A DNA stretch of 24,429 bases from an uncultured Candidatus Peregrinibacteria bacterium (GCA_937127165.1 CAKZLR010000055.1:1-24429); one strand, 5' to 3'. Numbered from the stretch's first letter, positions 8,625 through 16,446 are shown. Notes: a model not told the origin generated them from the sequence alone. Numbers and translations: made by a program.

Positions 8625-8660
8625 TGAAATTATCTTAGTCTAACTTGAATTTGTTTTTCA

Positions 8661-8689
8661 ATAGCAATTTTTTCAGGCCAAGATGTCAA
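8661..8689 (-). promoter_or_regulatory. Promoter of the GT4 gene
   Basis: On the minus strand TTGACA (8689-8684), a 17-nt spacer, TGCTAT (8666-8661). Predicted start near 8654, giving a leader of about 30 nt with no Shine-Dalgarno. Confidence 0.55.
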
Positions 8690-8713
8690 TTACAGTTTTG
8701 ATTTGTTATTAAA

Positions 8714-9163
8714 CTAGACTATTAGCTCAATGATCTCGTTTGTCCAAGCTATAGTTTTCTGATTTTCTACTGGATCTTCTTCTAAAGTATCGATTTTAAG
8801 GATATTGCCCACCTGTATCCCCCCAAAGTTTTTAAATGCTTCGGCCAATTTCTCTGTACCACCACAAAAGAATTCGTAACAAGACTCACCAGTACCAAAC
8901 ACTGCAAATCTTTTACCTCCTAGTTTTGGAGGGTTATTTTGTAAATCTTCAAGGTAAAAACGAAAGTCAAGCTGAGTTTGTCCTTCATCCCAAGTTGAAG
9001 TTCCCAGAAACAAAAAGTCATATTTATCGTATTCAATGTTGGTTGTGTCAGCGATATTAATTAAATCGGTTTCCATACCTTTTTCTTGCAAGGTTTTGGC
9101 CACAGTATTGGCCAGTTCTTCAGTATTGCCTGTGGAGGAGCCAAATAATACTAAAATTCTCAT
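8714..9163 (-). CDS. Flavodoxin
   Basis: A 149-residue protein of flavodoxin size and plan. The FMN phosphate loop is GSSTGNTEELA (residues 8-18), the first FMN-ring loop is TSTWDEGQ (about 56-63), and the second is GTGESCYEFFCGG (about 90-102), which matches the G-x-G-D/E-S-x-Y-x-x-F-C pattern of electron-transfer flavodoxins. It is a soluble low-potential electron carrier. No obvious reductase or partner is encoded in the window; the decayed ferric-reductase-like protein at the left end is the only other redox membrane component, and a link is speculative. The gene is separated from the GT4 gene by 89 nt containing that gene's promoter, so they are probably independent units. The start ATG has an A/T leader. 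Confidence 0.92.
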   Translation of the reverse strand: MRILVLFGSSTGNTEELANTVAKTLQEKGMETDLINIADTTNIEYDKYDFLFLGTSTWDEGQTQLDFRFYLEDLQNNPPKLGGKRFAVFGTGESCYEFFCGGTEKLAEAFKNFGGIQVGNILKIDTLEEDPVENQKTIAWTNEIIELIV

Positions 9164-9191
9164 ATTTTGATTAATTTAGATTTACCTTACC

Positions 9192-9232
9192 AAGGTTAAA
9201 AACCTTAAAATTAAAAAATATTTTTTAGTCAA
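9192..9232 (-). promoter_or_regulatory. Promoter of flavodoxin with an overlapping palindrome
   Basis: Minus strand TTGACT (9232-9227), 17-nt spacer, TTTAAG (9209-9204). A perfect inverted repeat AAGGTT-AAA-AACCTT (9192-9206) overlaps the -10 and start site, which is where a repressor operator or a transcript-leader hairpin would sit. The -10 is weak, so the promoter call is tentative. Confidence 0.4.
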
Positions 9233-9391
9233 CTAACTAATAAAAACATGAAAATATAACAACTAATCTTTAGATAGATACTTAACTAAGTAGAAAATAC
9301 AAATACATAAAAGCTATAGATAGCAGTATTCATTGATGATCTTAACCACAAATAACTAGTTAAGCCTGGGTTATATTTGGTATTTTAATAC

Positions 9392-10122
9392 CTAATTATT
9401 GAATAATTTGAATCTTTTCAGAAACTTTTTTGGTTTTACAAACAATATTACTTTACCTTCACTCAAAATCAAACTCAAACCACAAAACTGCCACGAAAAA
9501 TCTGTGTCATGTTCTATCACAATAATTATAGCTGTGCCTTTTTGCTTTAGTTATCTTTAAAATTTATATATTTCTAAGCGTTTTTGTAATCGAATATAGA
9601 TAACAGTTCATCAAAAATGGTGTTGGTCTGTTTCCAGAGCTAACATACAAGCTAAAGCCAGTTTTTGTTTTTGTCTCATGGATAGATCTTGAGGGTTAAT
9701 TTTTTCTTGTGTTGTAGACCAGCTATTTCTAAAGCTGGATCCACCTTAGTGGGTATATCCTTTAGTTTAAAGTTTTTCAGACCGAATTCCACTTCTTCTT
9801 CCACGGCTAAATTAAACAAAGAACAATCCGGGTTTTGAAAAACTATACCTACTTTTCTTTCTAGATCAGATATGTTTGCTGCTTTAGCATTAATATCGTC
9901 GACCCATATTTTGCTTTTTAGAAAACCGCCCATATGATGAGGAATGATACCACCTATAGGATTGATCAAAGTGCTTTTACCAGAACCGTTGCTACTTGTA
10001 ATATACCTATAAAACTCCCTTTAGGGAAAGTTAGGGAGATGTTTTGTAGAATTAGTTGGTTTTTAGTATACCCAAAACTAAGATTTTTAAAAGTAATTCC
10101 GTGAATATTCGTGAATATGCAT
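9392..10122 (-). pseudogene. Decayed ECF/CbiO-type ABC transporter ATPase
   Basis: All ABC motifs are present on the minus strand but in different frames. In order: N-terminal ITFKNLSFGYTKN (about 10070-10107); Walker A SNGSGKST (9970-9993) after a frameshift near 10000; VGIVFQNPD (Q-loop, about 9830); VEFGLKNFKLKDI, typical of energy-coupling-factor ATPases; then a second frameshift and a degraded signature LSMRQKQK (9662-9685); a third shift and a damaged Walker B TIFDELLSIFD (9589-9621, the P of D-E-P replaced by L); finally IVIEHD with the H-loop His (9506-9517) and a stop at 9392. The longest intact piece, 9676-9969, is only the middle. FQNPD and FGLKN point to EcfA/CbiO, ATPases of vitamin or metal uptake systems. 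No recognisable membrane partner survives nearby. Confidence 0.75.
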
Positions 10123-10649
10123 TTTTTAAAAAAAATTATACGGTGTCCACGACAAAACCAATCTGGTCAATATTTTTTGAGAGGGTGTGTTTATGTAGCG
10201 AATAAACATACTTTTAACTGTTTTGTATGACAATACAAGAGTTGCAATCCAAAAAAATATAAATTTCTTATAACTTCATACAGGCTCAAAATTTTGCAAA
10301 AGACTGCTGGAATTTTATACTTTTTTCTCAACATTACCGAAAACAAATTGTTTTGATAGCCTAGACTAGCTATCTAAAGATAGAGGTAGGTGGAAGCACC
10401 ACTATAGCTTAATTAAGTATCGATCTAAATCATTTTACTCAAATCTTTAAATACGACCTATTTTTTACATAATTTTTAAATTTAGTAGTATATAACAATA
10501 TATAACATAAACTGTAACACTATAAACTCTTAATTTGATTTTAGATATTCCTTGATTTTACCTAAATTTGTGTTCTAAAAGCCGTAGAGGAGTGATTACA
10601 TATTTATGATTTATAAACTTACTAGTAGTATTATATAACTTACTAGTAG
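10123..10649. other. Gene-free stretch, possibly remnants of a membrane protein; direct repeat at its right end
   Basis: No intact gene. On the minus strand a short hydrophobic stretch IFFWIATLVLSYKTVKS can be read near 10210-10260. It could come from a membrane subunit of the adjacent decayed ECF transporter, but no family motif supports this. A 14-bp direct repeat AACTTACTAGTAGT occurs at 10616-10629 and 10637-10650 (period 21). Confidence 0.3.
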
Positions 10650-11200
10650 TTATTTGATTGGCTTAAATAGTTTAAAACCTCTTAAGTTACTTTAGGTAGC
10701 TTAGTTGCCTTGGTTAATTTTTTACAAAAACTAACTTCTTCGGAGGTAATGTCTACTATTTCGTGTATAGTAGTAATTTCCTAAGCAAGCTAAGGATATT
10801 CAATTTTTTAAAAACATTTCTCTTGCTTAAACAAAACCAAAGTCCGAACCAATTGGCTTACACACATTCCTCTTTTGCTTCTATGTGGCCAACTTTAAAA
10901 GGTGCAAAATTATTTATTCTTTTTCAAAAACTCTTCATCCCAAAGACCAGCAATGACATGCCTACTTCTGGCTTAATTTGTTTGCCAGCATAGACATAAT
11001 AACCCGAAACAAAATCTTTTTGATGGTTGATAAGTCAAAAATCTTTTCCGAATGAAGCAAGGTATCACTATCTAGCATCAAGATATAAGTCAAAATTGTG
11101 AACTTAAAAAGGCATTTGAGTTTTTTCTCGATCCAAGATCGACACCCAAAATTTTAACCCTTGGGTACGGCAAACACGAGCTTTGATGTGTGCTGATTAA
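10650..11200 (-). pseudogene. Decayed DxD glycosyltransferase (GT-A-like)
   Basis: Minus-strand pieces in order: YILMLDSDTLLHSEK, with the D-x-D at 11064-11072; after a frameshift, DFVSGYYVYAGKQIKPEVG (about 10958-11016), the S-G-Y-Y motif seen after the D-x-D in this kind of transferase; then KPIGSDFGFV and AREMF (about 10800-10865); and finally ITSEEVSFCKKL (10714-10750), equivalent to the (S/G)-E-D-x-x-F-C-x-x segment that positions the catalytic acid. At least three frameshifts and several stops separate them. The order and spacing match a GT-A enzyme of about 200-250 residues that would transfer a sugar from a nucleotide donor. The donor is not identifiable. The 76-codon plus-strand frame inside it (10763-10993) is a chance antisense frame. 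Confidence 0.55.
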
Positions 11201-11486
11201 GAAATTTACATTACTAATTTACATTACTTTTGAAGAGTTTTTTATTAAGTTTAGAAGATAGTTGATAAATTGAAATGGTAAATTAACTGCGGTTGGACAG
11301 GGATTACGAGATTCACAATACTGGTTTTTAAATTAAAAATAAAAATTAGTCTTAGTTTTCCTCTACTCAAGATTAGTCGGGTTAGTTAACAAATTTATTG
11401 GAATCTTGTATCCAATCGGGGTAATTAAATAGTTTAAGTTAAAAAAACAACTAACAAGAAAAGGTCTTGTTAAAATGGTTAGAAAC
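11201..11486. other. Gene-free stretch
   Basis: No gene seen. A 13-bp tandem duplication containing TTTACATTACT twice lies at about 11202-11227. The rest is AT-rich spacer leading to the aldehyde dehydrogenase promoters. Confidence 0.4.
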
Positions 11487-11532
11487 TTGACAGAGTCTTT
11501 AGTTTGACTTAAAAGAATTGAGTTTTTAATTT
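11487..11532 (+). promoter_or_regulatory. Two overlapping promoters of the aldehyde dehydrogenase gene
   Basis: Upstream: TTGACA (11487-11492) - 17 nt - TAAAAG (11510-11515). Downstream: TTGACT (11504-11509) - 17 nt - TAATTT (11527-11532). The downstream one would start near 11539, about 19 nt before the ATG. Confidence 0.55.
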
Positions 11533-11557
11533 TCAAATTAGTGTAGTGTTAGTGACT

Positions 11558-12922
11558 ATGAACTTAGTGTCTATCAACCCAGCCACAGGTGAGGAGGTTT
11601 TTAGTCATCCCCACTTGACTAGCGAGCAAATTGCTCAAAAACTTGAGTTAGCCCAACAGAGTTTTGTAAAATGGAGAAATACGACTTTAGAGGAAAGAAT
11701 TAAATTAGTGCAGAATTTGGCCCTTAAATTGAGAGAGAATAGAGAGTATTTTGGTAGTCTAATTACTCAAGAAATGGGAAGACCGATTAGTCAAAGCTAT
11801 TCTGAAATTGAGAAATCTGCTTGGGCCTGCGATTATTATGCAGAAAGTGCACCTATTCACTTAGCTCCAGAAATTGTTGAGCTTGATGCTAAAAAATCAT
11901 ATATTAGTTTTGAACCTTTGGGTGTGGTGCTGCACATTGCTCCTTGGAATTTTCCTTTTTGGCTGGCTCTTAGGCCAGTTGTTCCAGCTATTTTAGCAGG
12001 CAATACGGTAGTGATGAAGCATGCCTCAAATGTTTCACAATGTAGTTTAGCTATTGAAGCTTTGTTTCAAGAAGCTGGTTTTCCGGTTGGTGTCTTTCAA
12101 AGTCTGCTTATTAGTTCACCAGCAGTGGAACAAGTTATTCAAAATCCAGTAGTCCGAGCTGTGACTTTGATTGGAAGTGGTCGAGCAGGTCAAGAGGTGG
12201 CTAGTATAGCTGGTCGAAGCCTCAAAAAAACTGTGATGGAACTTGGTGGAAGTGATCCTTTTATTATTCTTAAAGATGCTGATTTAAAAAGAACTGTGCC
12301 AGAAGCACACAAATCTAGACTGAGAAATTCTGGTCAAGCTTGCAATGCTGCTAAAAGGTTTATTGTGGAAGAAGAGATTGTCGAAGCTTTTATCGATCAA
12401 TTAAAAATTGCTTTTGAAGCCGAAGTTGTTGGTGATCCTATGGACCCAAAAACAACTTTTGGACCTCTTGGGAATCTTAAAACTTTGGAGAAAATAGAAG
12501 AGATGGTAAACGAATCTGTTAAAATGGGAGCTAAAGTGGTGATGGGCGGTAAGCGAATGAATAGGCAAGGTTTTTATTATGAACCGACAATTTTGACTAA
12601 TATCAACAAATACATGCCAGTTTATCAAGAAGAGACTTTTGGCCCAATTGCTCCGATTATTGTAGTACAGAGTGTAGAAGAAGCAGTACAAGTTGCCAAC
12701 GATTCAAAATATGGCTTGGGGGCAACAATTTGGACTGAAAATTATGAATTAGCAGAAAGTTTAATACCTCAAATTGAGGCAGGCAATGTTTATGTTAATT
12801 CCATGCTTAGCTCCCATCCTAAGATGCCTTACGGTGGAATCAAAGACTCAGGTTATGGTAGGGAACTTGGAGGGTGGGGCTTTAGAGAATTGGTAAATGT
12901 TAAGAGTGTTTTGATTAAGTAG
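11558..12922 (+). CDS. NAD(P)-dependent aldehyde dehydrogenase, succinate-semialdehyde (Sad/YneI)-like
   Basis: A complete ALDH of about 454 residues. Oxidises an aldehyde to the acid with NAD(P). Numbering from the ATG at 11558: PWNFPFW (129-135), cofactor lysine in VVMKHASN (K154), GSGRAGQ, catalytic-base glutamate in MELGGSD (E228), nucleophile cysteine in NSGQACNAAKRF (C262), then EETFGPIAP and the closing MPYGGIKDSGYGRELG. The length and the G-Q-x-C-x-A-x-K-R-F context match the shorter YneI/Sad succinate-semialdehyde branch, but ALDH substrate cannot be read reliably. A GTG at 11546 is also in frame; I prefer the ATG because it sits about 19 nt from the predicted start site, as in other genes here. 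It is fully intact although broken genes lie on both sides. Confidence 0.92.
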   Translation: MNLVSINPATGEEVFSHPHLTSEQIAQKLELAQQSFVKWRNTTLEERIKLVQNLALKLRENREYFGSLITQEMGRPISQSYSEIEKSAWACDYYAESAPIHLAPEIVELDAKKSYISFEPLGVVLHIAPWNFPFWLALRPVVPAILAGNTVVMKHASNVSQCSLAIEALFQEAGFPVGVFQSLLISSPAVEQVIQNPVVRAVTLIGSGRAGQEVASIAGRSLKKTVMELGGSDPFIILKDADLKRTVPEAHKSRLRNSGQACNAAKRFIVEEEIVEAFIDQLKIAFEAEVVGDPMDPKTTFGPLGNLKTLEKIEEMVNESVKMGAKVVMGGKRMNRQGFYYEPTILTNINKYMPVYQEETFGPIAPIIVVQSVEEAVQVANDSKYGLGATIWTENYELAESLIPQIEAGNVYVNSMLSSHPKMPYGGIKDSGYGRELGGWGFRELVNVKSVLIK

Positions 12923-13012
12923 TTTTTTGAAATTCAAACTAATTTCTGTTTTAGAAAAGGTGGTTTTATCAGTTTTTGGTAGGTACTAACTTTTTAAAAG
13001 AAGTAACGAAGA

Positions 13013-13028
13013 GAGTAGTTTACTACTC
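13013..13028 (+). terminator. Possible terminator after aldehyde dehydrogenase
   Basis: Perfect inverted repeat GAGTAGT-TT-ACTACTC followed 8 nt later by a T-run. The stem is AT-rich and the loop is very short, so this is moderate evidence only. Confidence 0.4.
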
Positions 13029-13074
13029 CGTGTAGTTTTTAATTTGTTAAACTAACTTTTTACAACTAAAAAGA

Positions 13075-13221
13075 TTAAACTAGTAAAATTAGTAAAACTG
13101 GCAAATCTATTCTATCAACACTACTAATGTACTGCTGTTTCTTAAAGGAATATTTTTCATCTCGCCATGCAGACTGCTCAAAAGGGGAATTGTCTATTCC
13201 GCCAAAACTTCGCTTTTCTAC
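13075..13221 (-). pseudogene. Unrecognised coding remnant
   Basis: A 48-codon minus-strand frame without a start codon, containing FGGIDNSPFEQSAWRDE and then YSFKKQQYISSVD. Its composition is protein-like and less AT-rich than the flanks, so it looks like the tail of a lost gene. No family recognised. Confidence 0.3.
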
Positions 13222-13386
13222 TTCTCAAAAAGATATTTGAACAATTTTTTCATTAGTGAGAAATATCAATTATTAAAGTTAGATAAGAATTGTACAAATA
13301 AGAAAAGATAACAAAACATAGAACTTTTTAGTGATAGAAATATCTAATATAATATTATTGAATATTGTAGTGACGGGTATAAAGGT

Positions 13387-13415
13387 TTGACTAGAATGCC
13401 TTGTTATTATATACT
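13387..13415 (+). promoter_or_regulatory. Promoter of the 244-residue hypothetical gene
   Basis: TTGACT (13387-13392), 17-nt spacer, TATACT (13410-13415). Predicted start near 13422, about 17 nt before the ATG. Confidence 0.75.
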
Positions 13416-13438
13416 TCGGGAAGAGAATTTCTGTGAAT

Positions 13439-14170
13439 ATGACTCAATCTAGCAATATTCTCACCTTAATTCAAAATTCTAATCTTTTACCCAATGAAAA
13501 GCAGTACCTGATGGACAGGGTTAAAGATATGGATATGCTACAGTTGCTTAAATTAAAGAAAAGTTTACAGTTAGGTGAATATCCAGAAGCTTTACAAGGT
13601 TTTCAAGCTCTTAAACAGAACTTTGTAGAGATAGAATCAAAAAGTTTAGAAGAAGAAAAGAAAGGTTTTCTAAAACAAATTTCAGATTTGGTAACTGGAA
13701 CAAAAAGTACTAGAAAAATATTAAGTCATAGTATTTTGACACAGCCAGCCATATTGGGTGGACCAGTTCCGCAATATATTGAAGATCCTACAGTCAGGCC
13801 TTTAGTTAATCTAAAGGACTTTTACCACCCGGTTCAATTAGGACACCTTAATATCAGTCATGTTACTTTTAGTGTAAATGCTCAAAACAAAAACCAGATA
13901 TTTTCAGATTTTTTTCAAAAACTTGACACTATTTTTGGTAAAGTTCCCGATTTAAACATCCGCCGAAAGTATTTTATGTGTTACCTTCAATCACCATTAT
14001 TTACAAGTTATCTAAATACTGGTTTGACAGTGCTTCGCCACCCTGAACTACAACCACCTAAAGCGGCTTTAAATTTGTTATCTCAAATAAACTCAAGCTA
14101 CTTAAATAGAGAACAATTCAGTAATGCAGCTTTTCTAACAGCTTATATCAGGAATCTTTGTGGATTATAA
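13439..14170 (+). CDS. Conserved-looking hypothetical protein, soluble and mostly helical
   Basis: A 244-residue protein from ATG 13439 (an in-frame GTG at 13433 is an alternative). I do not recognise the family. No signal peptide or transmembrane segment. The N-terminal 85 residues look helical and charged (NLLPNEKQYLMDRVKDMDML, then KSLEEEKKGFLKQI). A proline-rich linker follows (QPAILGGPVPQYIEDP, about 104-119). The C-terminal part, about 145-244, is amphipathic, with SDFFQKLDTIFGKVPDL, an N-I-R-R-K-Y-F-M segment, and a closing ETAY-free helix ending YIRNLCGL. Codon use and the strong, correctly spaced promoter argue that it is expressed. It lies between an intact ALDH and the start of the decayed region, with no obvious operon partner. 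Confidence 0.75.
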   Translation: MTQSSNILTLIQNSNLLPNEKQYLMDRVKDMDMLQLLKLKKSLQLGEYPEALQGFQALKQNFVEIESKSLEEEKKGFLKQISDLVTGTKSTRKILSHSILTQPAILGGPVPQYIEDPTVRPLVNLKDFYHPVQLGHLNISHVTFSVNAQNKNQIFSDFFQKLDTIFGKVPDLNIRRKYFMCYLQSPLFTSYLNTGLTVLRHPELQPPKAALNLLSQINSSYLNREQFSNAAFLTAYIRNLCGL

Positions 14171-14279
14171 AGTCACATTAGTTTGTTTTATTACAAAGTT
14201 GTGTTTTGCAAAAAGTTTACACCAAAACGTTTGGCACAGTCAGAATTGTTGTAGAAAAATTAGTTCTGCCTAAAGCAAA

Positions 14280-14388
14280 TTTCTACTAATAGTTGATGAT
14301 ATAAAAGATGTTGGTTTGGCAAGAGGGTTAGATGATGTTACTAAGCTCAACAAAATCTGTAAAAAAGGTAGTAAAATACTTAGTTAAA
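14280..14388 (+). pseudogene. Possible phosphoribosyltransferase PRPP-loop remnant
   Basis: A short frame without a start encodes FLLIVDDIKDVGLARGLDD and then TKLNKICKKGSKIL. The L-I-V-D-D-I-x-D-x-G run resembles the PRPP-binding signature of type I phosphoribosyltransferases but has two mismatches. It lies just before a uridine-kinase-like remnant, which would suit a pyrimidine salvage pair. This is weak evidence. Confidence 0.22.
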
Positions 14389-14402
14389 CCTTCTTCTTAA
14401 AA

Positions 14403-14621
14403 ATGAAGTATTTCAGAACACCTTCGAACCCAAAACCAAAAACATTGCTTTTTAAATTACTAATCATGGCGGTTCTCGAAGGATTAAATCAAGCTTTTGA
14501 AAAAGCAGAAAAACTTTGGAAAATTTTTTACAACAAGAAAATAAAAATTAGTTATGCTAAATTTTCTAGAGATCATATTAAATCAAAACATCTTCAACCA
14601 AAAACCCAGAGAAACCCTTGA
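14403..14621 (+). CDS. Small hypothetical ORF, doubtful
   Basis: A 72-residue frame, basic and lysine-rich, with a helical middle (IMAVLEGLNQAFEKAEKLWK). No family recognised and no clear promoter or Shine-Dalgarno. It ends where the kinase-like remnant begins, so it may be a fragment of a neighbouring decayed gene rather than a working gene. Confidence 0.25.
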   Translation: MKYFRTPSNPKPKTLLFKLLIMAVLEGLNQAFEKAEKLWKIFYNKKIKISYAKFSRDHIKSKHLQPKTQRNP

Positions 14622-15160
14622 TAATTAATATTAATATGTGTCGATACATCCGATAAAACTGAGTTTACCAAAAATCTGGCAAACTATTTGGTTGTCATTG
14701 GTAAAAGGTTGGAACAACTCGCGTAGTAAAAAGTATTAAAATTAATGGGTCAAACAAAACTGAAAATTATTATTTCAAAAGTTTTGACTAGGCAAAGAAA
14801 GAATGAGAGATTAAACTTTTCTGATACTCAATGGAAATTGAAAAAAATTATCATGCATCTAGATTTGCAAACTGATCAATTTAATTAAGCCAAAGATTAC
14901 GATAAAGATCAAAATACTTTAGTGTTGTTTGAAGTGGTTTTTTGTTTCGATTAGAGTTGATAAGTTACTCAAACTACAGAGTCTTTGTGTATATTCTGCT
15001 TTTTTATATGAGAAGCAGGGAAATTATTATAGACTTATCAATCAGAGTCAAGAAGTTTTGAGAAAATATGATCAAAAATACATTTTAGCTTAAAAAGAAT
15101 ATATTTTCACCATACAACTCCACTTACAGTATGATCTGATAATCAACAATACTGACTGAC
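14619..15160 (+). pseudogene. Decayed uridine-kinase-like P-loop kinase
   Basis: Plus-strand pieces follow the order of uridine kinase/phosphoribulokinase-family enzymes. LILICVDTSDKTEFTKNL (P-loop at 14640-14660, with the G-S-G-K of Walker A changed to T-S-D-K) is followed by ANYLVVIGKR. After a frameshift comes SIKINGSNKTENYYFKSFD (about 14732-14788), like the family's D-D-F ... G-Y-Y-x-D-S-F-D segment. Then LVLFEVVF, with SGFLFRLELISYSNYRVFV read in the next frame (14933-15000), like V-E-G-x-F-L-x-R-P-E-L. Finally VLRKYDQKYILA (15055-15090) and LQYDLIINNTD (about 15124-15156), like R-Y-x-x-R-Y ... A-D-x-V-I-D-N. There are several frameshifts and stops. The intact enzyme would phosphorylate uridine/cytidine or a related small molecule; the specific substrate is uncertain. 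Confidence 0.6.
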
Positions 15161-15298
15161 AAAATCCAATCATGGGTCAATCACAAAAACTTGGATTTTT
15201 TAAACATTAACCAACTCTAACTTGTTTTTCAGAGTTTTATGAGATCGCATGTCTTGTTCATCTAAGTCTAAACTAATTATTGTTGTAAAATTTTTTTA

Positions 15299-15332
15299 GG
15301 GCTGGTTGTAATTATGGGGCTGGTTGTAATTA
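15299..15332. repeat. Short tandem duplication
   Basis: GGGCTGGTTGTAATTA occurs twice, at 15299-15314 and 15317-15332 (period 18). It looks like a simple local duplication in decaying sequence. Confidence 0.6.
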
Positions 15333-15401
15333 AAAAAATAAAAATACATCGTGTAAAATGTTTAACCAAAATATCAACCAACCTCTAGCAATGAGCGCAA
15401 A

Positions 15402-15710
15402 ATGCCAAACTGGGAACCAACAGTTTCTGATCATAGGTGGCTATGTTATTTTGCTAACAAAATAGGTTGTAGTATAGAGGAGGTTATGAAGCTGATTATA
15501 GATAATCAAGAGGGTAAATTGTGACTTTACAGCACCGATAGCCAATGGATATTTTGTTACTTTGTTATTTGAGTATAGGTAGTAGCCTAAGTTTGGAAGG
15601 TTTGAATGAACTGAATGAATTATATTGTCATAACAATCAAATAACTAACTTGATGTCAGCAGTAACAGTTGGTCGATTTATTTTAACTATCGCAATAGCC
15701 CGTTTAAGAA
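15402..15710 (+). pseudogene. Remnant of a leucine-rich-repeat protein gene
   Basis: A first piece, ATG 15402 to TGA 15524, reads MPNWEPTVSDHRWLCYF and ends IEEVMKLIIDNQEGKL. After a stop and frameshift a second piece includes SLEGLNELNELYCHNNQIT (about 15590-15646), a textbook leucine-rich repeat (L-x-x-L-x-x-L-x-x-x-x-N-x-I-x-x-L). Only one clear repeat remains. Intact LRR proteins of this kind are usually surface or interaction proteins. The link between the two pieces is inferred from adjacency and strand. Confidence 0.5.
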
Positions 15711-16048
15711 AATTTGTGTGAGCAACGATCCTAACCTACTAACCTACGAATTGATAAACCAGAATTTACTTTACAAAATTTATAAATCACTTTATAAATC
15801 ACGCTTTATAACTCCTCTTGGTAGGAATTATTGTTGTTTTTATTATTTTTGGCTTAGCTTTTGGGTTTTTTAGAATAATCTTATAGGTGTGGATCTTTTT
15901 TGTGGTTTCTAGAGAGTTTATTGTTAATTAGGAAAAAATATAGCAAGAGTTTTTTCTAAAAAGTAAAAGTTCTTAATGAGACTAAAGAAATTAAGCTAAA
16001 ATATATCGAGACTTATATATTCTTTCACCTATAGGTTGACCATAGAGT
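15711..16048. other. Decaying sequence with one hydrophobic coding remnant
   Basis: No intact gene. At 15812-15886 (+) a 24-residue stretch (LLVGIIVVFIIFGLAFGFF within it) ends at a TAG and looks like a C-terminal membrane anchor. It could have been the anchor of the LRR protein just upstream, but the frames do not connect. Confidence 0.3.
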
Positions 16049-16078
16049 ATGGTTTTTACGGTAAAAAAAAGAAATACT

Positions 16079-16446
16079 AGGAGGTACGTCAATAGTATAT
16101 CATCTCGATCTAATCGAGTATACTATCCTCGTGGTGGTAGCCCTTGCCTTCTTGTTCGTCTATTTCTACCTCTACCTTTTTGTGGAGCTCAATCACCGTA
16201 AGGCTGTTGAGGAAGAAACCAAATGCGGAAAACATGGTACTTCGGTTGGAAAACCGGTTGACATGAATATTTTTGTTAATAGTGACTGGCTGTCACAGTA
16301 CTGCTACTATGCACTACTGATGGTCGTGACTATCCGGGTGCCATCCTGGATATTGTGATACTTACAATTTTCAGGGTGTAGATAAATCACCTTCAGACCC
16401 TAAGACAACAACATTATTGACCAGCGGGGGTGTTTTTTATGTGTAA
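16079..16446 (+). pseudogene. Decayed gene for a small membrane-anchored protein in a less AT-rich segment, with an intact Shine-Dalgarno
   Basis: AGGAGGT at 16079-16085 is a perfect Shine-Dalgarno. Six nt downstream the open frame has ATA (16092) where a start ATG would be expected. It continues with a strongly hydrophobic helix (LVVVALAFLFVYFYLYLFV, about 16125-16181), then NHRKAVEEETKCGKHG, a D-W-L-S-Q-Y-C-Y-Y-A-L segment, and after two apparent frameshifts YPGCHPGYCDTYNFQGVD and LLTSGGVFYV to a TAA at 16444. It reads as a type II-anchored exported protein with several cysteines. Family not recognised. Codons here use G and C at third positions far more than the intact genes around, suggesting foreign origin. 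A 75-codon frame from GTG 16131 covers only the middle. Confidence 0.45.
16092..16126 (+). repeat. Nested inverted repeat covering the expected start codon
   Basis: Outer arms ATAGTATA (16092-16099) and TATACTAT (16119-16126), inner arms CTCGAT (16104-16109) and ATCGAG (16113-16118) with a 3-nt loop and a 4-nt bulge. In RNA it would form a 14-bp hairpin at the position where ribosomes would start, just after the Shine-Dalgarno. Confidence 0.6.

Noticed and set aside
10763..10993. A 76-codon plus-strand frame
   Set aside because: It is antisense to the glycosyltransferase remnant, whose motifs lie on the minus strand.
16131..16358. A 75-codon frame starting at GTG as a complete gene
   Set aside because: The frame is open upstream to a perfect Shine-Dalgarno, and protein-like sequence continues downstream in other frames, so this is the middle of a larger broken gene.
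16079..16446. A structured RNA such as tmRNA, RNase P RNA, SRP RNA or 6S RNA in the less AT-rich segment
   Set aside because: None of the conserved cores of these RNAs is visible, and the segment reads as protein with a Shine-Dalgarno.
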